Below are positions 37,401 through 45,568 of a DNA stretch of 64,000 bases, piece by piece (position 1 is the first letter of the stretch; each line of letters begins with the position of its first letter). The translations under genes were made by a program, and so were the position numbers. The notes below the pieces were generated by a model. That model was given only the letters and a program-made list of their open reading frames with translations. It ran no database searches and was not told the origin of the DNA. Origin of the DNA: Nevskia sp. (GTDB lineage: Bacteria; Pseudomonadota; Gammaproteobacteria; Nevskiales; Nevskiaceae); contig JARLJS010000134.1 in assembly GCA_031291075.1 (NCBI GenBank), positions 32,625 to 96,624 of the forward strand. Direction: 5' to 3'.

Positions 37401-40400
37401 AATTGTTGTCCGGTCTGATCGGGCTGACCGACCTGACCCTTCGTAGTTACGGCAACATTGGTCTATACGGCGCAGCCCAGCTTGGCTCGGCGGCCGCTCC
37501 GCTCAACAGCATCACCTTCGATGCTGGCTCCCTGGTCGACCATGGCTCCGGCGACAAGACGATCACAGCCAATACCATTTCACTGGTCGACTCCGGCGCC
37601 GGGGCGTCCAGTGTTGCGGCGCCTTCTGCCATGGACAGTGGAGTTCTGTCCTTGAATGCCGTGACCGGCAAAACCGGCCCGGGCATGATTGTGCTCGGGG
37701 CCGGTTCCAAGACAGTGAGTGGCTTCGGTTCGGTTCAGCTCAACTCCAGCGGCGACGTCCGCATCCAGGGCAACGGCGGCACATTGACCCTGAGCGGCGC
37801 CGGAGATCTGGAGGTCCAGGCCGCGCGGGTGAGTACTGCGGACGATGCGGATCAGGCAATCAGCAACAGCGGGGGGGCGGTGATCATCGCTCCAGCGACA
37901 GCGGTCGCTGCCGGGATGGCGTTGCCGGCCGCAGGGATCGGCGGCAGGTTGGACATCACGGCCAGCACATCGATCCATCAGAATGGGGTGATCGATTTGC
38001 CGGCAGGTATCGTGTCGCTGCAGGCGCAGGGCGGTGACCTTGTTCTCGGTGGCGGGTCGACAATCGCGGCAGCGGGCGTGGTCAAGCCCTTCGCCGACAC
38101 TTATGCCGCAGCTCCGGGCGGGCAGGTCGGTTTGATCGCAGATGCGGGCAATATCATCCTCCAGAGTGGCGCGACAGTGGATGTGTCGGGGGCGGCTTCG
38201 CCTGACAGCAGTGTCGCGGGGAGTGCTGGTAGCGTGGTCGTGTCGGGCGCGGGTACGGTAACCCTGGGCGGGACACTGAAGGGCGGAGCGGCGCCCAGCC
38301 AGATGCAGGGCAACTTCACTCTGGATGCGGGCGCTCTCGGCGGCGGGTACGATGCCCTCAGCGCTACGCTGAGTACAGGCGGGTTCAGTGGTGTTCTCAA
38401 CGAGCGCTTTCGCAGCGGTGATGTGATGATTGGCCCGGGGGACAGGGTCAAGGCTTCCAGCTTCACGCTCTCCGCCGATCAGGGCAGTATTGCCGTTGCC
38501 GGCACCATCGACACCAGCGGGGGTACCGCACTTAGCGCCGACGGCGGCACCATCGGGCTGTGGGCGGGCAAGGACCTGACGCTGGCTTCCGGCGCGCAAC
38601 TTCTCAGCGGCGGCGGCTCCGCCGCTGCCAACGCGCGCCCGGCACAGGGTGGCGACATCACGCTGGCTGGCGGCGGTTCGGCAACCGGCAGCGTCGATCT
38701 GCAAGCCGGCGCGACTATCGACCTGCGTGGCAGCAACGGCACGACGGCTGGCAACGGCACGCTTGTGCTGCGCGCTCCGCGTGTCGGTAGCAACAGCGAT
38801 CTTGCCGTGGTGGAGGTCGCGTCGACCATCAACAACAGCAATACCGTGGTGCTCGAAGGCAACCAGGTCTATGCGATGCCGCAGGGCTCGACCCTGAGTG
38901 CCGGGACCGATTCAGGTACCAACCTCTCGATCGCGACCGGCGGGAACCTGTACACACAGGCGGCCCAGTTTGCCGGCAATGCGGCTTCGATCGAGCAACG
39001 CCTGTTCGGAAGCAATCCTGCGGGTTTCAACGTGCAGGTGCGTCCAGGTATTGAAGTGCAAGGTGCCGGAGACCTGGCATTGAGCGATGCCTGGGACTTG
39101 TCGCAGTGGCGCTTCAACGGTGCACCTGTCGATCTGACTTTGCGCGCCGCGGGAAATCTGAACTTCAATGCTTCTCTGAGCGATGGATTTGGCGGAGTGG
39201 CTCCGTCGTCCCCGCTTCTCAGCGCTGGCGATTCGGCATCTTACCGCCTGACTGCCGGAGCGGATCTCGCCGCGGCCAATCCCATGAGCACGCTGAGTCC
39301 CGCCGGATTCGGCTCCAGCGGCGTCGCCGACGTATCGCCGGCTTCCGGCAACTTCGTGCTCAGCCCAGCTCAGCTGATACGTACGGGTGACGGGAGCATC
39401 GATATCGCCGCAGGCGCCGATGTCCTGATTGGCTGCACGGTCAGTGCGTCGTGCCGGTTCCCCATCCCATCCGGGAAAATAGGCGCCAACTCAAACGCCG
39501 CCCAGTTGAAAGCGCAGGCATCGGTGATCTACACCGCCGGGACCGCCTCGGCGGCGTTGACGGCCGGCCAAGGAACGTTCTATTCCGGCGCGTTCTATCC
39601 CACCGGCGGTGGCAACCTGACCATCAGCGCGGGACGGGATGTCGTCAGTGCGCCCTCGAACCAATTCGTCTCGGACTGGCTGTGGCGCCAGGGCTCCGTG
39701 AACCCGACCACCGGCGGAATCGTGCAGAACACGAGTTGGTGGGTTAATTTCGGCACGTTCCAACAGGGCGTGGGTGCACTGGGGGGGGGCGATGTCGCCG
39801 TGTACGCCGGGGGCGATGTAGTAAACCTGTCGGCCGTCGTACCGAGCAATGGCCGTCTGCCCGGGGCGGCCGGTAGCGCGCCGGACATCAGTCAACTGAT
39901 CGTCAACGGAGGTGGCAGCCTGCAGGTGCAGGCGGGTGGCGATATCAAGAGCGGGCTGTACGAGGACGATCGAGGCAACGCCTTGATCAGCGCCGGCGGA
40001 AACATCACTACGGGGCGCAATATATCGGATACCAATCCCCAGGGAGCATCCAGGGCCCCCGGCTATGTCGCTGTCGATGACGCTGCGGTATATCCCATCC
40101 TGGTGTACGGTTACGATGCCGGCACTTTCAATATCAATGCGCGTGCCGACCTGACAATCGAAGATGCGGTCAACGCTACAGCGCTGGCTGAGGCCGGGGC
40201 CAATACCAAGGCGCTTGGTACAGGCAACAATTCCTACTTCTATACCTATACGCCCGATGCGACCGCTCTCAACCTGATGTCGGCCGCAGGCAAGGTGTCG
40301 CTTGAAACCGTCACCGGCTCCGGCGTGAACTACAGCGGAAGCCCGCTCGACAACCTGGTTCCCAATCTGACCACGGCGAAAACGACCAATTACGACAACG

Positions 40401-42220
40401 GATTCGACAGCAGCAGCCTGGGTGTGTACCCGGCCGTTCTCGATATCGCGGCGCTGGCCGGGGATGTCTCCCTACCCACCGGGGTGCAGTTGTACCCTTC
40501 GGCTTCCGGAACCTTGAATGTTCTGGCGGGGAACAGCGTTGATGTGCCAAGCGGCGTGGTGATGGATGAAAACGATCCGTCACAGGTAGCGAGCATCTCC
40601 AGTCCGATATCGAAATTGTCGACGCATGCCACAGCGCTGGGAATCGCGGACTACCTGCCGTCCGTTCCCTTGCCTTTGACGCCCTTGCACCAAGGCGACA
40701 CGCAGCCGGTCCGGATTGTCGCCGCTACCGGGGACATCGATAATTCGGGCGGCAGCTTCCTCTTTCCAAAGCCGGCGGAGTTCGTGGCCGGCCGGGACAT
40801 CATCAACCTCACGTACAACGGCAAGAACATCGCACCTAATGATGTGACATTGTTCGAAGCCGGTGGCCAGATTAGTTTCGCGACGCCGACCGATCCCACG
40901 ACCAATGCGCTGACCACGAATTCGCAGGGTATTGAGGTTGCCGGACCCGGTTACGTCGAAGTCATGGCCGGCGGCAACCTCAACCTGGGCGATGGCGTCG
41001 GCATCGTCACTACGGGCAGCTTGAACGACGCGCGGTTGCCTACCGCCGGAGCGAACCTGATTGTGGGCGCCGGTCTCGGCATGGATGGTTCGGGCCTGCG
41101 CGCGCCGGCTTACCAGTCGTTCATCGATGCCTACCTGGCTCCGACGCAGTCCGGCAGTCCCAGCGCGTATGCGAGTCTCCTTATTGCTTATATGGGGCAG
41201 CAACTTGGCCTCGGAAGCCAGAGTACTCTGAGTTATAGCGACGCGTTGAGCAAGTTCGAAGCGCTGCCGGTCAAGCAGCAACTGCCCCTGGTGGCCCAGG
41301 TCCTGTACGACGAGCTTAGCGCGACCGGCATTGCCCACAATGCCAAGGGCACCGACTACAGCCGTGGATATACCGCCATCAGCACCTTGTTCCCCACGCA
41401 GGATGCGCAGGGCAAGGCGCTGAGCTATAGCGGCGATATCAACATGTTCTTCAGTCAGCTCAAGACTGAGCAGGGCGGCGACGTCGACTTGCTTGCGCCG
41501 GGCGGGTCGGTGGTGGTCGGATTGCCCAATCCGCCGGGATCCCTGGCCGGCATCAAGCAGTCGACCAGCGGCGGGCAGGTGACCGTACCCGCCGCCGCCA
41601 ACCTCGGCATTCTCGTCCTGAGCACCGGCGCCATCCAGGGCTTCGCTGACCAGAATTTCACCGTCAACCAGTCGCGTGTCCTGACGCTGGAGGGCGGCAA
41701 CATCATTCTGTGGGCGTCCAACGGCGACATCGACGCCGGCCGCGGCGCCAAGAGCGCTTCGGCGGCACCGCCGCCGGTGATCGAGACGGACGCGAACGGC
41801 AACGTGTTCGTCAACCCGCTCGGCGCCGTGTCGGGCAGCGGTATCGGTCAGCTGGTCGATACCCCCGGCGTGCAGGCGGGGTTGGTCAATCTCATCGCAC
41901 CCAAGGGCGACGTCAACGCCGGCGACGCCGGTATCCGGGTCGCGGGCAATCTCAATATCGCCGCAGTGGTGGTGATCGGAGCCGACAACATCTCCGTCGG
42001 AGGGACGGCGACCGGCGTGCCGGTGTCGGAGGCGGGGGCGCTCAGCGGGGCTTTGTCCGGGGCCAGTGCGCTGGGCGATGCCGGCAAGAACACGGTCGAC
42101 CAGCTGTCGCAGTCGCTGGCGGACGCCGCCGCGGCCGGGGAGAAGCTGGCGGAGAGCCTGCAGCCCAGCTTTGTGGTGGTCAAGCTGTTCTGCCTGGGCA
42201 AGGACTGCGAGCTGCAATGA
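31397..42220 (+). CDS. Giant TpsA exoprotein, filamentous-haemagglutinin family (TPS domain, DUF3739-like C-region)
   Basis: 3607 residues; SD GAGG (31387-31390) six bases before ATG 31397. A long signal region (1-57, hydrophobic MIYVGAALMFGTLPVSRAWA) precedes the TPS domain (about 75-330: NSAILNWQNFNIASGYSVKF, INQNGIVFNQGAQVNVGSLTA). About 3000 residues of beta-helix-forming repeats follow (recurrent LDVSGG, GNISL, AGRDV). Near 3430-3470 the GGNIILWASNGDIDAGRGAKS segment resembles DUF3739 of FHA-family proteins. Eight cysteines occur, all in four close pairs: 69/74, 525/532, 2680/2686 and 3599/3604, the last pair 4 residues from the C-terminus. No exosortase tail and no C-terminal toxin domain. 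Expected to be a fibrous surface adhesin secreted by the upstream TpsB. Confidence 0.92.
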   Translation: MASERRGGARRPAGPGPALSQDIVDRILRTAPRASASMIYVGAALMFGTLPVSRAWAAGPVHPPLPTPCSGGPCGVNTGNTAFVQSGQVGAPVVNGSNMTVNQTSNSAILNWQNFNIASGYSVKFNQPGTTAAALNRIWSGDPSVISGKLSANGQLYLINQNGIVFNQGAQVNVGSLTASTLDIKDSLFQNGILSGNPNIAQSSTELNPVFTASPNAQAGGVLVDTGAQLSTNGSGGRIVLLGSKVTNNGSISTPDGQTILGAGNTVYLAASTDPALRGLLIEVDSRKLDANGNSTGTASAVNSTVTNTGQITAARGNATLAGLVVNQSGTVAATTSVTANGSVYLVAGDTSNTASSTTTASSPFYNGSSPTAGFGTMLPNNGGTLTLAPGSVTQVLPDSTDTATVSVGNLQQFQPSQVNLVGNTVAVQKNAAIHVPGGNVGITAAANPFQRVSAPGQSSVGSDGSRIYLDSGSSIDVSGLANVEVPVTQNLVQVKLESNDLQGDPLERSGFLHGLNVTVDVSACITAPATCSTLFDLTPYVNNIGLGINQVLTKAGSIKLDSSGDVIARAGSMLNVSGGSVAFQGGYGSSSTQLVGADGKTYGIANAPNTVQYVGLVNGYSYTDPTWGVTTSSISPSYYAGYAEGGAAGNVTVLAPQVYLRGSMEAQTSAGPYQRGASTLPAGGSFTLGDASLASLIPTTNMLQDFRAPSTVLADDALDNLGSNFDPLAGSALPTGLASSTVVSATQLAQNGFTSLAFHSNGTVSLGAGEDLKLGGGGSFTATGQSIEIDGRIDAPGGNVSLQTTQFTAGLAGPANDITLGPGAAISVAGSWINDSPLLGMPTGTVPLLYNGGNISLLAENNVVLGDNSALDVSGGGWVTSSNKLTSGAAGSLTVDADALYTLLPAAISTGAIIPGAGTSLLGASLSPGMGGTLSVQSGLVTIGTTSLGQSNSSDQTQAGEILLDATYFQEGGFKQYNVVGIDGVNIGQAFVQNSDGTQSLQPAPVTIQPLQQNLVFTQNQLLQPTGTSLGNFTQLETLNGIQRAPASVSIASAERQPSNSNALFPIGDVTLGAGSSIVTDPQGGVALKVGGATGNLDVEGSIVAPAGNITLQVGPVNGVTAGLFVPGQELLLGSQALLSATAVAQINSENPQGLLKGAVLSGGTVSLQANKGYIVASAGSTVDVSGADGTVDLVTSSGITPTVVAGNAGNIDIDAREGIVLQGQLLAAAAPSAGAAGGSLSIGLDLFSHLDTSQTGANNNYSNAERVLTVSAKPASQLPGVNSLSSGTAEISASAINTGGFDNVTLKSTDTIVLDGVVTLSPKSSLVLDAPNLQGSSGASASLSSNYVALGNFYNTGGSDVLTYSASAAPGTAGLPSLGSGNGLNFSPGNANLVVIGNTVDVRGDSLLNGFANTVLESTGDIRLASAQTPNSSAPYFTGSLSTAGYLTLQAAQIYPTTAVQFTINPATLVAAPTGKVTILPGSSGSSAAVPLSAGGDLVVNGAAIDQQGVLRAPLGQITLDAPTVTLAGGSVTSVSSGGQLIPFGSTQNGQQWFYDGSDLIAAPPSKQIDINGTKVAIDKGAAVDLSGGGDFYAYEFIAGPGGKNDVLSAAAQGGVYAYAILPSLGTAPAPIDPQYAAGSQGQVGKAVYLSGVPGLAAGFYTLLPPRYALLPGAFAVNIVKRSSDVLPGTVVTQPDGSYLVSARLGVAGTDIVDSRTSTVLLVPRTVVRTQSQYNDSYGDTFFGTGVATNGAAPPVAADAGQLQLAATSSLQLNGNIDFQTASFVSGRDSSGNNIVQQGRGGVASIVAPQIVVADPGAIAQGAPSDTLLLSASSLDQLGASSLILGASESSTTQGMQLSVGASTVEIRNTAANALVAPQIILAGTTSVSLDAGADVEGKGTVAGSAPTYLVSGDGALLDVSGGAQAALVRSGAPANAVGVLQIQSGATVKAAGSLILDAAFSSTVDPAASVQSPAVTLSSGQINLGDVPAGTAGLDLNNQLLSGLIGLTDLTLRSYGNIGLYGAAQLGSAAAPLNSITFDAGSLVDHGSGDKTITANTISLVDSGAGASSVAAPSAMDSGVLSLNAVTGKTGPGMIVLGAGSKTVSGFGSVQLNSSGDVRIQGNGGTLTLSGAGDLEVQAARVSTADDADQAISNSGGAVIIAPATAVAAGMALPAAGIGGRLDITASTSIHQNGVIDLPAGIVSLQAQGGDLVLGGGSTIAAAGVVKPFADTYAAAPGGQVGLIADAGNIILQSGATVDVSGAASPDSSVAGSAGSVVVSGAGTVTLGGTLKGGAAPSQMQGNFTLDAGALGGGYDALSATLSTGGFSGVLNERFRSGDVMIGPGDRVKASSFTLSADQGSIAVAGTIDTSGGTALSADGGTIGLWAGKDLTLASGAQLLSGGGSAAANARPAQGGDITLAGGGSATGSVDLQAGATIDLRGSNGTTAGNGTLVLRAPRVGSNSDLAVVEVASTINNSNTVVLEGNQVYAMPQGSTLSAGTDSGTNLSIATGGNLYTQAAQFAGNAASIEQRLFGSNPAGFNVQVRPGIEVQGAGDLALSDAWDLSQWRFNGAPVDLTLRAAGNLNFNASLSDGFGGVAPSSPLLSAGDSASYRLTAGADLAAANPMSTLSPAGFGSSGVADVSPASGNFVLSPAQLIRTGDGSIDIAAGADVLIGCTVSASCRFPIPSGKIGANSNAAQLKAQASVIYTAGTASAALTAGQGTFYSGAFYPTGGGNLTISAGRDVVSAPSNQFVSDWLWRQGSVNPTTGGIVQNTSWWVNFGTFQQGVGALGGGDVAVYAGGDVVNLSAVVPSNGRLPGAAGSAPDISQLIVNGGGSLQVQAGGDIKSGLYEDDRGNALISAGGNITTGRNISDTNPQGASRAPGYVAVDDAAVYPILVYGYDAGTFNINARADLTIEDAVNATALAEAGANTKALGTGNNSYFYTYTPDATALNLMSAAGKVSLETVTGSGVNYSGSPLDNLVPNLTTAKTTNYDNGFDSSSLGVYPAVLDIAALAGDVSLPTGVQLYPSASGTLNVLAGNSVDVPSGVVMDENDPSQVASISSPISKLSTHATALGIADYLPSVPLPLTPLHQGDTQPVRIVAATGDIDNSGGSFLFPKPAEFVAGRDIINLTYNGKNIAPNDVTLFEAGGQISFATPTDPTTNALTTNSQGIEVAGPGYVEVMAGGNLNLGDGVGIVTTGSLNDARLPTAGANLIVGAGLGMDGSGLRAPAYQSFIDAYLAPTQSGSPSAYASLLIAYMGQQLGLGSQSTLSYSDALSKFEALPVKQQLPLVAQVLYDELSATGIAHNAKGTDYSRGYTAISTLFPTQDAQGKALSYSGDINMFFSQLKTEQGGDVDLLAPGGSVVVGLPNPPGSLAGIKQSTSGGQVTVPAAANLGILVLSTGAIQGFADQNFTVNQSRVLTLEGGNIILWASNGDIDAGRGAKSASAAPPPVIETDANGNVFVNPLGAVSGSGIGQLVDTPGVQAGLVNLIAPKGDVNAGDAGIRVAGNLNIAAVVVIGADNISVGGTATGVPVSEAGALSGALSGASALGDAGKNTVDQLSQSLADAAAAGEKLAESLQPSFVVVKLFCLGKDCELQ

Positions 42221-42277
42221 TCCGGCAGACAGGTATTACGACTAGAGACTTCGCAAACGGTTAGGGCTCAGGGGAAT

Positions 42278-43999
42278 ATGAAGACTTCAAAGGTACTGAT
42301 GTTGGCGCTTTTGCTGTTTCCCGCGCTGGCGCACGCCTGGTGGAACAAGGACTGGAAAGAGCGGACGAAGGTGGTACTCAATACGTCCCCGGCCGGTGTG
42401 GAAACCAAGGAGACGGTTTCCGGACTGGCGGTGCCGGTGCGCCTGCACTCCGGCAACTTCGATTTCCTTTCCGCCAAGACGGACGCATCGGACCTGCGGT
42501 TCGTCGCGGGCGACGACAAGACGCCGTTGAAGTTCTGGATCGAACGCTACGACAGCGTCAACGAGCTGGCCGTGGTGTGGGTGCAAGTGCCCGCGGTGCT
42601 GCCGGGTACGGACAAGAACATCGTCTATGCCTACGCCGGCAACGATCAGGCCACTGTCCAGGGCGATCCGGCCTCGGCGGTGTTCGATTCCAGCACGCTG
42701 GCGGTGTTCCATTTCGGCGAGAAGGACGGCGTGGCCACCGATCAGAGCGGGACGGTGAAGGCGACCGGCGCGGTCACCAACGAACCCAATGGGCTGATCG
42801 GTCCCAGTGCGCGCTTCATCGGCAGTCCGATCACCTTCCCGGCATCGAGCAGGCTGGGTGCACCGGCCGCAGGCCCCCTGACGGTGAGCCTGTGGGTCCA
42901 TCCCGATACGGCCCAGGGCGTGTTGTTCAACGAGGGTACGCTCACCATCAACCTCAACGCGGGCCATCTCAACGCGACTGTGGGCGGCACCAGCGTCGCC
43001 GGTGGTGACGTTGCCGCCGCGGTCTGGTCGCAGGTGGTGTTGACGCTCGGCGGCGGCAAGCTGAGCTTGTACGTGAACGGTGCGCAGGTCGGCCAGGGCG
43101 ACGCTGGTACGCAGAACCAGCCGATCGCCGGCGATATCAAGCTGGGCGACGGCTACCAGGGCCTGATCGACGAGGTGGTGCTGGCGTCGACGGTGCGCAG
43201 CGCCGACTGGATCAAGCTGGCCTACGCCTCGCAGGCGAGCGACGCCAAGCTGATCGCCAGCAACACCGAAACGGCGGACACCGCGGAGGCGGGCGAGGGG
43301 AGCCAGAGCTACTTCGGCATCCTGTTCAAGAACCTCACGCCGGACGGCTGGGCGGTGATCGGCATCCTGTTCATCATGTTCCTGATCGCCGTCTGGGTGA
43401 TGGTGGGCAAGGCGCTGTTCCTGGTGCGCGTCGACGGCGCCAATCACAAGTTCCTGCGTCGCTTCCGCGACGCCGAGGACGTGCTCAATCTGGACGGAGG
43501 CTCGGTCGGCGCCGCCGCCGTAGCGCAGGGCCCCCTGTTCCGGCATTCGACGATCTACCGCGTCTACCAGGCCGGGCTGCGGGAACTGGGCAAGCGCAAT
43601 ATCGGCCACGGCGGCAAGCCGCTGTCCGGCCCCGGGCTGGACGCCGTGAAAGCGTCGATCGATGCCGACATGGTGCGCGAAAACCACCGGCTGAACGCGC
43701 GCATGGTGCTGCTCACGATCGCCATCGCGGGCGGCCCGTTCCTTGGGCTGCTGGGCACCGTCGTGGGCGTGATGATCACTTTCGCGGCCATCGCCGCCGC
43801 CGGCGACGTCAACGTCAATGCCATCGCTCCCGGTATCGCCGCGGCCCTGCTGGCCACGGTGGCGGGGCTGACTGTCGCCATCCCGTCCCTGTTCGGTTAC
43901 AACTACCTCGCGTCGCGCATCAAGGTGGTGTCGTCGGACATGCAGATCTTCGTCGACGAATTCGTCACCCGCGTCGCCGAGCTGTACGGCGAGCGCTGA
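42278..43999 (+). CDS. DUF2341 / LamG-like / ExbB-TolQ proton-channel fusion
   Basis: 573 residues with a signal peptide (about 1-20, AHA-WW). Residues about 21-130 (WWNKDWKERTKVVLNT, FWIERYDSVNELAVVWVQVP) match DUF2341. Residues about 140-325 look like a LamG/concanavalin-type jelly roll (GPLTVSLWVHPD, LSLYVNGAQVGQGDAG, IDEVVLAS). The C-terminal ~230 residues are ExbB/TolQ/MotA: TM1 about 358-380, cytosolic loop, TM2 about 476-509 (GGPFLGLLGTVVGVMITF), TM3 about 515-543 (LLATVAGLTVAIPSLFGYN). Family role: ExbB forms the proton channel that energises TonB. The N-terminal domain would project into the periplasm. It lies 57 bases after the TpsA gene and is followed by two exbD genes. Confidence 0.9.
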   Translation: MKTSKVLMLALLLFPALAHAWWNKDWKERTKVVLNTSPAGVETKETVSGLAVPVRLHSGNFDFLSAKTDASDLRFVAGDDKTPLKFWIERYDSVNELAVVWVQVPAVLPGTDKNIVYAYAGNDQATVQGDPASAVFDSSTLAVFHFGEKDGVATDQSGTVKATGAVTNEPNGLIGPSARFIGSPITFPASSRLGAPAAGPLTVSLWVHPDTAQGVLFNEGTLTINLNAGHLNATVGGTSVAGGDVAAAVWSQVVLTLGGGKLSLYVNGAQVGQGDAGTQNQPIAGDIKLGDGYQGLIDEVVLASTVRSADWIKLAYASQASDAKLIASNTETADTAEAGEGSQSYFGILFKNLTPDGWAVIGILFIMFLIAVWVMVGKALFLVRVDGANHKFLRRFRDAEDVLNLDGGSVGAAAVAQGPLFRHSTIYRVYQAGLRELGKRNIGHGGKPLSGPGLDAVKASIDADMVRENHRLNARMVLLTIAIAGGPFLGLLGTVVGVMITFAAIAAAGDVNVNAIAPGIAAALLATVAGLTVAIPSLFGYNYLASRIKVVSSDMQIFVDEFVTRVAELYGER

Positions 44000-44021
44000 G
44001 CGGAGCGCCGGGGCCAACGCC

Positions 44022-44435
44022 ATGTCCGCCGACGTCAAGAACGACAACCAGCCGTACGACGACATCAACATCACGCCGATGCTGGATCTGGCGTACGTGC
44101 TGCTGGTCACTTTCATCATCCTCACCACGGCGGCGGTGCAGGGTGTGCGGGTGCAGTCGCCCCAGACGCAGGCGGCCAACAATCTGTCGAAGCCCCAGAT
44201 CCATGCCATCACGATCACCGCCGACGGGTCGGTCTACCTGGACGCGTATCCGGTGACCCCGGACCAGCTCCGCAGCACGCTGGCCCAGTACAAGGCCGCC
44301 AATCCGAACCTGCCGGTCGTGCTGAAGGCGGATGCTGCCGCCCAGTATGACAAGGTGATGGAGGTGCTGGAGATCGCCAAGCACCTGGACATCACCGAGA
44401 TCGGCCTGGTCACCAAGCGGGCGCCAGTGGAGTAA
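44022..44435 (+). CDS. exbD: ExbD/TolR-family protein 1
   Basis: 137 residues, the normal ExbD size. A short cytoplasmic N-terminus, then a single TM helix with the proton-path Asp22 in INITPMLDLAYVLLVTFIIL, and a periplasmic C-terminal domain (about 50-137). Family role: with ExbB it couples proton flow to movement of TonB. It sits 22 bases after the ExbB fusion and 5 bases before a second, clearly different exbD gene, so both are probably co-translated subunits of one complex. Confidence 0.9.
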   Translation: MSADVKNDNQPYDDINITPMLDLAYVLLVTFIILTTAAVQGVRVQSPQTQAANNLSKPQIHAITITADGSVYLDAYPVTPDQLRSTLAQYKAANPNLPVVLKADAAAQYDKVMEVLEIAKHLDITEIGLVTKRAPVE

Positions 44436-44440
44436 CAGCC

Positions 44441-44842
44441 ATGCAGGTCCAAACCGAGTCCAAGCCCTACGACACCATCAACGTCACGCCGATGCTGGAC
44501 TTGGCGTATGTGCTGCTGGTGGTGTTCATCCTCATGACCACCGCTTCGGTGCAGGGGCTGACCATCACCATGCCGAAGCCCTCCAACAAGCCGGCCACCG
44601 AGAAGCACGAGGTGAAGATCGTGCAAGTGCTGCCGGACGGCGCGCTGCTCATCAACGGGGTGGGGGTGAGCATGGCGGAACTGGAGTCGCAGCTCGGCGC
44701 CGCCAAATCGCGGGACTCGCAGATGTCGGTCGAGATCAAGGGCGACCCCAGGACGCAGTACGCCAGGGTCGTGGCCGTGGTCGATCTGTGCAACAAGCTG
44801 CAAGTCAACATGGGACTGGTCACGTCCCGGATCGGTACCTGA
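44441..44842 (+). CDS. exbD: ExbD/TolR-family protein 2
   Basis: 133 residues. The TM helix carries Asp20 in INVTPMLDLAYVLLVVFILM; the periplasmic domain (about 45-133) differs widely from that of the preceding ExbD and has a Pro/Lys-rich stretch after the helix (PKPSNKPATEKHEVK). The two proteins share the membrane motif but not the periplasmic face, which suggests a hetero-oligomeric ExbD pair as known in some TonB systems with two ExbD proteins. The TonB-like gene starts on the base after its stop. Confidence 0.9.
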   Translation: MQVQTESKPYDTINVTPMLDLAYVLLVVFILMTTASVQGLTITMPKPSNKPATEKHEVKIVQVLPDGALLINGVGVSMAELESQLGAAKSRDSQMSVEIKGDPRTQYARVVAVVDLCNKLQVNMGLVTSRIGT

Positions 44843-45508
44843 ATGAGCGGCCTCGCCGAGGATACGCTCGACGAATCGCCCGCCCGCGTGTGGGCGGTCC
44901 GGGCCGGGTTCGGCCTGGGCGCGATCGTTGTTGCACTGGCGATTGTATGGGCTGTCCGTCACCTCATGAGCGGGATCGCGGCACCGAGACACCAAGTGGC
45001 CAAGATCTCGATCCTGCCCGACGCCCCACCGCCTCCGCCACCTCCGCCGCCCAAGGAAGAAAAGAAACCCGAGCCGAAGGAGCAGGCGAAGCAGCAGCCG
45101 CAACCCGATGCGCCCAAGCAGGACAAGCCGCCGGAGCCCCAGCAGCTGAAGATGGAGGGACCCGCCGGCGAAGGCCCCAGCCCGTTCGCGGGCGGCGACA
45201 TAAAAAGCGACTATATCGGCGGTGAGGTCGGCAACGGCGGCGGCGACCGGTTCGCGTTCTACGCGGATCGGATGGCGCAGCAGATCCAGGAGGAACTGTC
45301 GCGCCGCAACCTGCGCGGCGCCAGTGCCAGGGTCCTGCTCTGGCTGTCGCCCGACGGCAGCATCCAGCGTTTCAAGCTCATCCAGACCTCGGGCAATGCC
45401 GAAACCGATCGCGTGATGCAGGCCACGCTGTCGGAAATGCACCGTATCAGGGAGGCGCCGCCGGCAGATATGCCGATGCCGGTCGGCCTGGAAGTCAGCA
45501 TGCGCTGA
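44843..45508 (+). CDS. TonB-like energy transducer
   Basis: 221 residues. An N-terminal TM anchor (about 20-43), a Pro/Lys/Glu-rich spacer with nine consecutive prolines near residue 63 (PPPPK, KKPEPKEQAKQQPQPDAPK), and a C-terminal TonB/TolA-like domain (about 135-221: FAFYADRMAQQIQEELSRRNLR, ARVLLWLSPDGSIQRFKLIQTSGNAETDRVM). Family role: spans the periplasm and transmits ExbB-ExbD energy to an outer-membrane partner. It directly abuts exbD 2 (stop 44840-44842, ATG 44843). No TonB-dependent receptor with a plug domain is nearby, so its partner is unusual: TpsB or the porin at 45569 are candidates. Confidence 0.87.
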   Translation: MSGLAEDTLDESPARVWAVRAGFGLGAIVVALAIVWAVRHLMSGIAAPRHQVAKISILPDAPPPPPPPPPKEEKKPEPKEQAKQQPQPDAPKQDKPPEPQQLKMEGPAGEGPSPFAGGDIKSDYIGGEVGNGGGDRFAFYADRMAQQIQEELSRRNLRGASARVLLWLSPDGSIQRFKLIQTSGNAETDRVMQATLSEMHRIREAPPADMPMPVGLEVSMR

Positions 45509-45568
45509 TGCCCAGGCACGACCCCGACCGAGCGCCAACAACACTTTCGCACCATCGCTAGCCCCACC

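Noticed and set aside
31397..42220. Contact-dependent-inhibition (CdiA-type) toxin
   Set aside because: The C-terminus has no VENN-like pretoxin motif or nuclease domain, and no small immunity gene follows; the C-terminal region looks like DUF3739.
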